DNA of 64,000 bases from Diphasiastrum complanatum (taxonomy: Eukaryota > Streptophyta > Lycopodiopsida > Lycopodiales > Lycopodiaceae), in contig CM055102.1 of the NCBI GenBank assembly GCA_029204225.1, positions 35,830,585 to 35,894,584 of the forward strand. Reading direction: 5' to 3'. Below the pieces are notes generated by a model. It made no database searches and was not told where the DNA came from. It saw nothing but the letters and a program-made list of their open reading frames with translations. Positions 57,198 to 64,000 of the stretch are shown one piece after another (positions within the stretch are counted from its first letter, which is position 1; every line of letters begins with the position of its first letter). The position numbers and the translations under genes were made by a program.

Positions 57198-57905
57198 GTG
57201 GTACTACGTCAACACTTTTTTGGCATACTCTGACTGACTCAAGTGCATTTTGCCCTTTGTTCGATCTCTTCTAATCTCCAGCCCTAGGCATTTTGTTGCT
57301 TCTCCAAGATCTGTGATTTCGTAGCTTTCAGAAATCTGACACTTTGTGTCTTTGATCAACATCAAGGAATTGCCTATCATCAACAAATCATCCATGAAAA
57401 TGGTCAGTATCACAAAATCCTTTCCTACTCTTTTAATGTAGACATTGCAGTCTGCTTGAGTAGGATTGAAGTCTAAAGACTTCAAAAGACCATCAAGCTT
57501 TTTATACCAGGCTCGTGATACCTGTTTTAGACCATAGATGCATCTCTACAATCGATAGACATATTGTCTGTGGTTGGGGTCTTCATAGCCTTTAGGTTGC
57601 TTCATGAAGATTTCCTCCTCTAGATCTCCATGGAGAAAGGTTGTCTTCATGTCAATCTGGTGAATTTCTAGATTGTACTGTGTGGCGTATGCAAGGAGTA
57701 GCCTTATGCTTGTCATCTTGACCATGGGTGAATGTGTGTCAAAATAATCGACACCATATCTCTATGTGTAGCCCTTCGCGACAAGCCTTGCTTTGTAGCG
57801 GCCAATAGTGCCATCGAATTTCAGCTTTTTCTTGTACACCCACTTGAAGTCTACTATCTTTCTGTTTTCTGGCAGTGGCTCTAATATCCATGCCTAGTTT
57901 CGCCT
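57198..57905 (-). pseudogene. C5 reverse transcriptase
   Basis: Minus strand, with several stops: 'KIVDFKWVYKKKLKFDGTIG', 'RYKARLVAKGYT', 'MVKMTSIRLLLAYATQYN', 'HQMDMKTTFLHGDLEE', 'YGLKQVSRAWYKKLDG'. The frame 57485-57204 has the catalytic 'FMDDLLMIGNS', with both Asp kept. Point stops and one shift make it non-functional. Confidence 0.88.
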
Positions 57906-58172
57906 CATCGACTCAATGTCCTCTGACATTGTCTGCTTCCAGAATTCTCCCTCTGAACTCTGGATAGCTTCTTGGTATGTTGTTGGCTCTTCTGTGAAGC
58001 TGCAATACTCGAATTGCGTGTCTTTGCTCCATTGAAAATTGTCAAAGTAGCGGTCTTGAGGTCATCTTTGTCTTGTTGACCTTCGAGGTTCGTTTCATTG
58101 CTGCTCGAACGTTTTGTGTTCATGGGGTTGATCCTCTACTTCCTGCTGCTCTGGAGTCTGCGGCTCTACATT
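57906..58172 (-). pseudogene. C5 deletion junction and pre-RT linker
   Basis: Across frames: 'EQQEVEDQPHEHK', an 'RRSTRQ' basic motif that normally follows integrase, and 'EPTTYQEAIQS'. It joins gag directly to the post-integrase linker, showing that protease and integrase are deleted. Confidence 0.7.
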
Positions 58173-59107
58173 CTAATTTGATGTCTGTCCTCGATCTCCC
58201 TCTTGAATGGGCAGTAGTGTGAAGATCTCATGGCCTCTTTCGTCTGTTCTTTCAGCATCTTTTGATGACTCTGCAACGTTTGTCTTTTCAACTTTGTTCT
58301 TTCTTTTTGGGTTGAATCTGCAATCGTATGCAGAATGTCCTTTCTTCTTATAGTACATGCAAGGTATTGTTGGATTAAACCAGCATTTGTTGGTCGTATG
58401 GCCTGCTTTGTGGTAGTGATCACAAGAAGAAGATTGCTTATTTGAGGACTTTGTCTTCTCGAATCTTGGCTTGCTTTTGTTTTTCTTCTTCCCTTTCGTG
58501 AAGAGAGCTTTCTCTTGATCATTGCTTCCCTCTCCTTCATCTCTCATCAGTCTCTCATTAGCGACAAGACTGACTGCTTTGTCGAATGTCATATCTAGTA
58601 GACTCAGTATGACATTCTCAGCGGCTGATAGGACGTCGGTAGAGATTTCATGAAGTACATCAACTGCTGTGGTGCTGGGACCTGGTGCTCCTGTCCTGAT
58701 GCAGCGAGTTGAGCGAAGATCGTTCTGATCTTCTCGACGTGCTGATCCAACTGGTTGCCATTCCACCGTATTGATTGCAGCTGATTGTGAAGGTGCATGA
58801 CTGAAGCTGCAGTCCTCACTTCATACTTCTACTTCAATCTTTCCCACACTGCATGGCTGCTTTCGCAGTCTTCAATCTGCATGAGCAGATCCTCATTCAT
58901 GGATAAAATGATGATCGCCATTGGACGCTCATCTTTTCTGATCCATTCAGCTCTCATGGGGTCTCCCTCTGGAGGCTGCACCTTTGAGAGCTCGGTCACC
59001 GACCAGATGACTTCGCCCTTCAGAAGTGTTTTGATTTTAAATTTCCAGATTCTATAATTTGCGCCATCGAAACTGATTGCCACTCTTGTCTAAATTGTTG
59101 TAGCCAT
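58173..59107 (-). pseudogene. C5 Copia gag with two altered zinc knuckles
   Basis: ATG at 59107 (MATTI, then TAG). The main frame 59083-58829 has 'DGANYRIWKFKIKTLLKG' and 'RAEWIRKDERP'. It continues in shifted frames with 'LMYFMKSLPTSYQPL', 'LVANERLMRDEGEGSNDQEK' and a Lys-rich stretch. Two knuckles in 58766-58173 read C-D-H-Y-HKAGHTTNKC and C-M-Y-Y-KKKGHSAYDC, both with Tyr in place of the second Cys. Same gag lineage as C4. Confidence 0.85.
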
Positions 59108-59160
59108 ATTGTGTTGTCTGGAAGAATCACTAATGGGATATCAGTAGTGATAACTTGTCA

Positions 59161-59172
59161 GCTCTGATACCA
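59161..59172 (-). other. tRNA-Met primer-binding site, C5
   Basis: TGGTATCAGAGC on the minus strand, abutting the LTR at 59173. Confidence 0.9.
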
Positions 59173-59976
59173 TGTTGCGGAAGTGAGGCAGTTTCCTTTT
59201 CGTCTTCGTCTTCTTATTCGCGAACCATTTTGTGTCTTTGAATTTTCTTTTGCGCGGAAGCTGTTTACAGGATCCCAGGCATGCGACTACACATCACAGA
59301 ACACATTCTATTCTAGCAATCAAGACAAATGATAGCACAAGATAGGGAGATGCACAAAAATAGAGCGACTGTATTATCAGTTTAGTTTTTAGAGCAAGAT
59401 CGTCAGTGTCTCACTCGTTGGCGGAATGGCATTCTGCTCTTTTGTTGTGTTATGCTCGTTGACAAACTTTCATACACAACTATAGTTTCTAGTATTTTTC
59501 TGCTCTACTCGCTACCTCTCTCTCTCTCTGTCTCTTACAGATCTCTACATTCAGATACCTTGTTATGATCCAGAGAGGATCGTTTATACCTCCACTGTGT
59601 GGAGTTTACAAGATATCTAAACGTAGAATCACAAGACTAGTTAATGCTAATCAGCTAGTTAGTTAGGCTTCGTCGTTGCCATTCGTTTCAGCTGGGCGTG
59701 AAGCCCGTTGAGCTGCCAGCTGGCAGCGCAAAAGACTCTTCTTCATTTGTTTCGTAATCTCCCGTTTGCTTTCGTTCTTTTCGTTTCTTTTGTAATCTTT
59801 CGTTTTGCGCCCCTTTGCAGTTTGCGGTCCTGGAGGTGTGTTTATGATTCATGAATGATTCGCGAATCGTTCATGCTTCGAGTCAAAGACACATTGACTG
59901 TCACGAATCGTTCTCCTTCGACCTTCGTTTCTTGTTCGTGCTGCAACAAAGTTGTAGGAGTTCACCATTTCTGACA
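59173..59976 (-). repeat. C5 5' LTR
   Basis: 804 bp. Minus strand starts TGTCAGAAATGG. Followed on the plus strand by TGATT. Confidence 0.9.
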
Positions 59977-59981
59977 TGATT

Positions 59982-60984
<1,003 letters not shown>

Positions 60985-61656
60985 CACGCTTTTCTAGGGT
61001 TATTAGAGTGCGGAAGTCTTTAAAAAAATCTAATCGTTAGATCTCTTTGTATAAAAAAACAAAATGAGCGTAGTTATTTTTTCTACCATATGACCAAAGT
61101 GATTTTGCGTATTTTACTTCGATAAAAAGTTATAAAAGTTTTTTTGGCCAGTCTGTTTGAAAAGTGAGAATAAAGTGATTATTGATCGAGAATTTTGTGT
61201 AGAACGATCCAACCGTTAGATCTCTATATTATAACATGACAAAACAGGTGAAATTATCTTATACACATTTTGACCAGAGAGATTTTTCAGAATCTGTTAA
61301 GATCAGAAGTTATTAGGGTCTGTCGCGACAGATGGAGAGAGATGAAGATGGAGCTGGTGAAGGACACTTTCACCTCAACTTGTAGCCAGAGATGGGGAGA
61401 GGTAGGGCCCCCTCCTTACAAGGATCTAAATCTGACTTTTCAGCTTTGAATAGATGTGTTTTTCAAGAGAAAGAGAGAAAAACTAGTCAACACGAAAGGA
61501 GAAACAAGAGGAAGCAAGAGCAAGAGCAAGAGGAAGCAAGACAAATGTCTCATCTTCTTCTTCTTCCTCCTCCTCCTCCTCATCGTCATCTTCTTATTAT
61601 TATTCCTCCTCATCCTCCTCATCTTTTCCTCCTCCTCCTCTTCTTTTTCTTTTTCA
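60985..61656. other. non-coding with polypyrimidine triplets
   Basis: Two diverged copies of a segment containing 'cgttagatctct' at about 61033 and 61213. 61546-61650 is a TCC/TCT triplet-rich polypyrimidine run. No gene. Confidence 0.5.
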
Positions 61657-61744
61657 CCTATAACCTAAAACGTAATGCTAAAGCCTAATGCATAATGTAT
61701 AATGCCTAAAGCCTAATGTAATGGGTCGTAAAGGGCCATTACAT

Positions 61745-61795
<51 letters not shown>

Positions 61796-62042
61796 CTCTA
61801 ATGGTAATGCCTAAAGCCTAATGCTAATGCCTAATGCCTAAAACCTAATGCCTAAAGTGTAATCGTAATGCCTAAAACCTAATGCCTAAATCCTAAAGCC
61901 TAATGCCTAAAACCTAATGTCTAAAGCCTAAAACCTAAGACCTAAAACCTAAAACCTAAAGCTAAAGCCTAATCCCTAATGCTAAATGCCTAATGCCTAA
62001 TGCCTAAAGTGTAAACCCTATTGCCTAATGCCTAATACCCTA
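61657..62042. repeat. degenerate telomere-like heptamer array with (AC)n insert
   Basis: About 25 CCTAA words in 61799-62042 and four more in 61657-61720, mostly as 7-mers CCTAATG, CCTAAAG and CCTAAAA in one orientation. (AC)n at 61748-61794 lies between the two blocks. The canonical plant telomere unit is CCCTAAA. Here the first C is usually G or A, so this is a diverged interstitial array or a telomere-like minisatellite. Confidence 0.85.
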
Positions 62043-62754
62043 ATTTCTACTACTCAAATTACAATTACTTCAAATCTTTAGATGATGTTGCCACAACGTT
62101 GTTTGTGTTTCTTTTGTTAAAACCCTTATTGAATCTAAAGCCTAATTGAGCATGATCTAATCGAGTCTAACAACCTAATCATTCATAAACTAATCTATTT
62201 AAAAGCATAATTGTTCACAGCCTAATCATGCTGACGAGAGTGGGCGATACAATGTGAGGGAGGGGTGAGAACCCTAGAGCTAAATGGCTGAATGTATTGA
62301 CCACACATTTGGGTGGCCTGCATCAAATTTGTATGTATGCATGTGCTTTTTATGTGTATATGTATGTGTGTGCATGTATGTGTCTTCATGTGTATATGAG
62401 CAATAGAAAAAAAATGTGTGTATGTTTGTGAGATTGAGAGTGTGTGTATGTATGTATGTGCAGATGGTGCAGGTGATGGTAAACTATAGGACATTTGTGC
62501 GAAGAGATAATGGAGCTATTCTATTTTGGAGATGATGTTTATACGTGCAGTACTATCTGGGTGAGAGCAATTCACCTAACTTTTGTACTATCAACAACTT
62601 TGCGGATATTTTCTTCCTCGAAAGAGATTTTTAGTGATAAATGTAGATGAATTTGTTAGTAATATGAAAAATTGTGAGATTGAGTAAAGTACAAACAATG
62701 TTGGATTTCATGGTGTACACATTGGTACTTAAGAATGACTTTGTATTTTGAATT
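62043..62754. other. no gene seen; TG/TATG-rich
   Basis: Scattered (TG) and (TATG) words at 62330-62460. Frames here are low-complexity. Nothing else recognised. Confidence 0.45.
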
Positions 62755-64000
62755 TTGCCCATTGGAATTTTGGGCAAGAACCTTAACTTAGTGTTGTTGG
62801 ATTACAAGGGAAAATTTTACATGGCAAGGGCTACAACGGTAAAGGAACAGGCGCCTCCTGCGGAAGATTGTCTAGTGGGTGCCTCAGAGAATTTGTTGAA
62901 ACGAGGGAGAAATCTTAAGCAAATACTCTGCTTCTGTGTAGAGGTAGACAAAGACAGGACCCCTACCAGCCGAGAATTACCAGAAGCTATAAGAGAAGTA
63001 CTACAGAAATATGTCGATGTGTTTCCCAATGAACTCCCAGCTGGATTGCCCCCGAAGAGAAGTATAGACCACAAAATTGAACTCATCCCAGGAGCAAATC
63101 CAGTAGCAAGACCTCCGTAAAGAATGACTCAATTCAACGAACTGTTAGACAAAGGCTTCATACACCAATACTTTTTGTGGAGAAGGTAGACAAGACTCTC
63201 AAGACGTGCGTCGACTATCGAATGCTAAACACACTTACTATCAAGAAATGTTTTTCATTGCCAAGGATTGATGACGTGTTTGGTAGATTGAGGCCAGCTA
63301 GAGTCTTTTCAAAGGTTGATCTAAGTTCTGGTTTCCATAAAATTTGGGTAGCGGAAGAAGACATATTCAAAACGGCTTTCAGACCCCGCAACGGCAGCTT
63401 TGAATACTTGGTGATGCATTTGGATTAACGAACGCGTTAGCCACCATTTGTACTCTAATGGGGATTGTATTCCTGGATATGGAAGATTGTGTGGTGGTCT
63501 ACTTCGACGACATCCTGGTGTTAAGTGAAGGAATAGAAGATCGTGTAAGGGACCTTGGGAGGGTCCTCGTGAGGCTAAGGGAACACATGTTGTTTGCAAA
63601 GGAAACCAAGTGCAAGTTCTTTGTTGAAGAAGTGGACTTTTTGGGGCATGTTAAGGGACATGGCATGATTTGAATGGACCCCAAGAAAATCCGAGCAATT
63701 GTTGAGTGGAAAGTTCCCCCACGACGTTCAAGGATTTGTTGGGTTATGCAGCTTCTACCAAAGATACAGATAAAATTTTAGTAGAATTGCTGCACCGCTG
63801 ACAGGCCTCACTAAGGAACAAAGGAAAATGATTTGGACTCCGGAGTGTGGCAAAGCATTCGGCGAGCTAAAGGAGATCGTTACAAAAGAACCGGTGCTTG
63901 CTCTACCCGGCTTCAACAAAAGCTTCAAGATACACACGGATGCATCGAACTTTGCGATTGGAGCCGTGTTGATGCAAAGGGGCAAACTCATAGCCTTTTA
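62755..64000 (+). pseudogene. Gypsy pol (protease end, RT, RNase H start), runs off window
   Basis: 62755-63120 holds the protease end ('GILGKNLNLVLLDYKGKFYM') and the linker 'LQKYVDVFPNELPAGLPPKR' with 'IDHKIELIPGANPVARPP'. RT follows: 'TCVDYRMLNTLTIKK' (63177 on), 'ARVFSKVDLSSGFHKI', then a one-base loss near 63416 before 'FGLTNA'. The catalytic YFDD is at 63500-63511 and 'CKFFVEEVDFLGH' follows. A TGA at 63672 and a shift near 63715 precede 'LTGLTKEQRK' and the RNase H start 'FKIHTDASNFAIGAVLMQRG'. About four lesions in 1.2 kb make it dead. Confidence 0.85.

Larger units (their letters stand above)
55616..59976 (-). mobile_element. Copia C5, complete ends, protease-integrase deleted
   Basis: 4,361 bp on the minus strand with 801- and 804-bp LTRs, PBS, polypurine tract and TGATT duplications. 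The internal region is only 2,756 bp: gag is followed almost directly by RT. The LTRs differ at many scattered sites and a few indels, so it is clearly older than C1. Confidence 0.92.

Noticed and set aside
62222-62494. 90-codon His/Thr-rich minus-strand frame
   Set aside because: Translation of TG/TATG-rich low-complexity DNA.

Overview
The window is plant nuclear DNA, AT-rich, and built almost entirely of LTR retrotransposons and their debris. Supporting signs are Ty1/Copia and Ty3/Gypsy gag-pol domains, eight sites matching or near-matching the initiator tRNA-Met primer-binding site (PBS) next to LTR ends, one tRNA-Asp-type PBS, (CT)n microsatellites, and no bacterial-style gene packing. 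The species cannot be read from the sequence. A large-genome land plant is likely, and the DUF7869-like relic weakly suggests a non-flowering lineage. No intact host gene was found. Family labels used below: C1 to C6 for Copia families, G1 and others for Gypsy.

Layout. 1-5050: the 3' end and LTR of a Gypsy element (G1) cut into an older minus-strand Copia (C2); a decayed Gypsy gag follows. 5051-6030: AT-rich, no gene. 6310-10401: minus-strand Copia C3 (gag, protease, integrase remnants, PBS, LTR). 10431-12030: a second C2 copy (LTR, PBS, gag start). 12036-14790: LTR-like and Copia C4 fragments with a small Gypsy insert. 14788-20944: a full-length Copia (C1) with target-site duplication ATGAT and LTRs that differ at one base, yet with a broken reverse transcriptase. 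20945-22949 and 30342-31290: the two halves of an unidentified exon-intron locus, split by a 7.4-kb C2 element (22950-30336, duplication ATAGA) that itself carries an internally deleted G1 element (24821-27538, duplication AGAGG). Intron 1 of this locus holds a strongly phased palindrome array (21314-21825). 31290-34480: C4 remnant and a decayed DUF7869-like gene. 34526-41728: a 7.2-kb unit bounded by inverted repeats of about 430-500 bp, with a Ulp1-protease-like split gene, a Gypsy RT fragment and an 894-bp foldback inside. 41735-47650: several Gypsy fragments and a C6 LTR. 47731-49412: minus-strand C6 remnant. 49658-53608: an inverted-repeat pair carrying a compound microsatellite around a Gypsy gag. 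53612-55610: decayed coiled-coil coding sequence. 55616-59976: minus-strand Copia C5, complete at both ends (duplication TGATT) but lacking protease and integrase. 60500-62050: microsatellites and a degenerate telomere-like heptamer array. 62755-64000: Gypsy pol running off the window.

The elements do not form a pathway together. What they share is retrotransposition chemistry: gag particles, protease maturation, RT priming from tRNA-Met or tRNA-Asp, and integrase insertion. Most copies have lost part of it, so those that moved recently must have used proteins made elsewhere. The parts least explained by known elements are the phased palindrome array, the split locus around it, and the 34.5-41.7 kb inverted-repeat unit.
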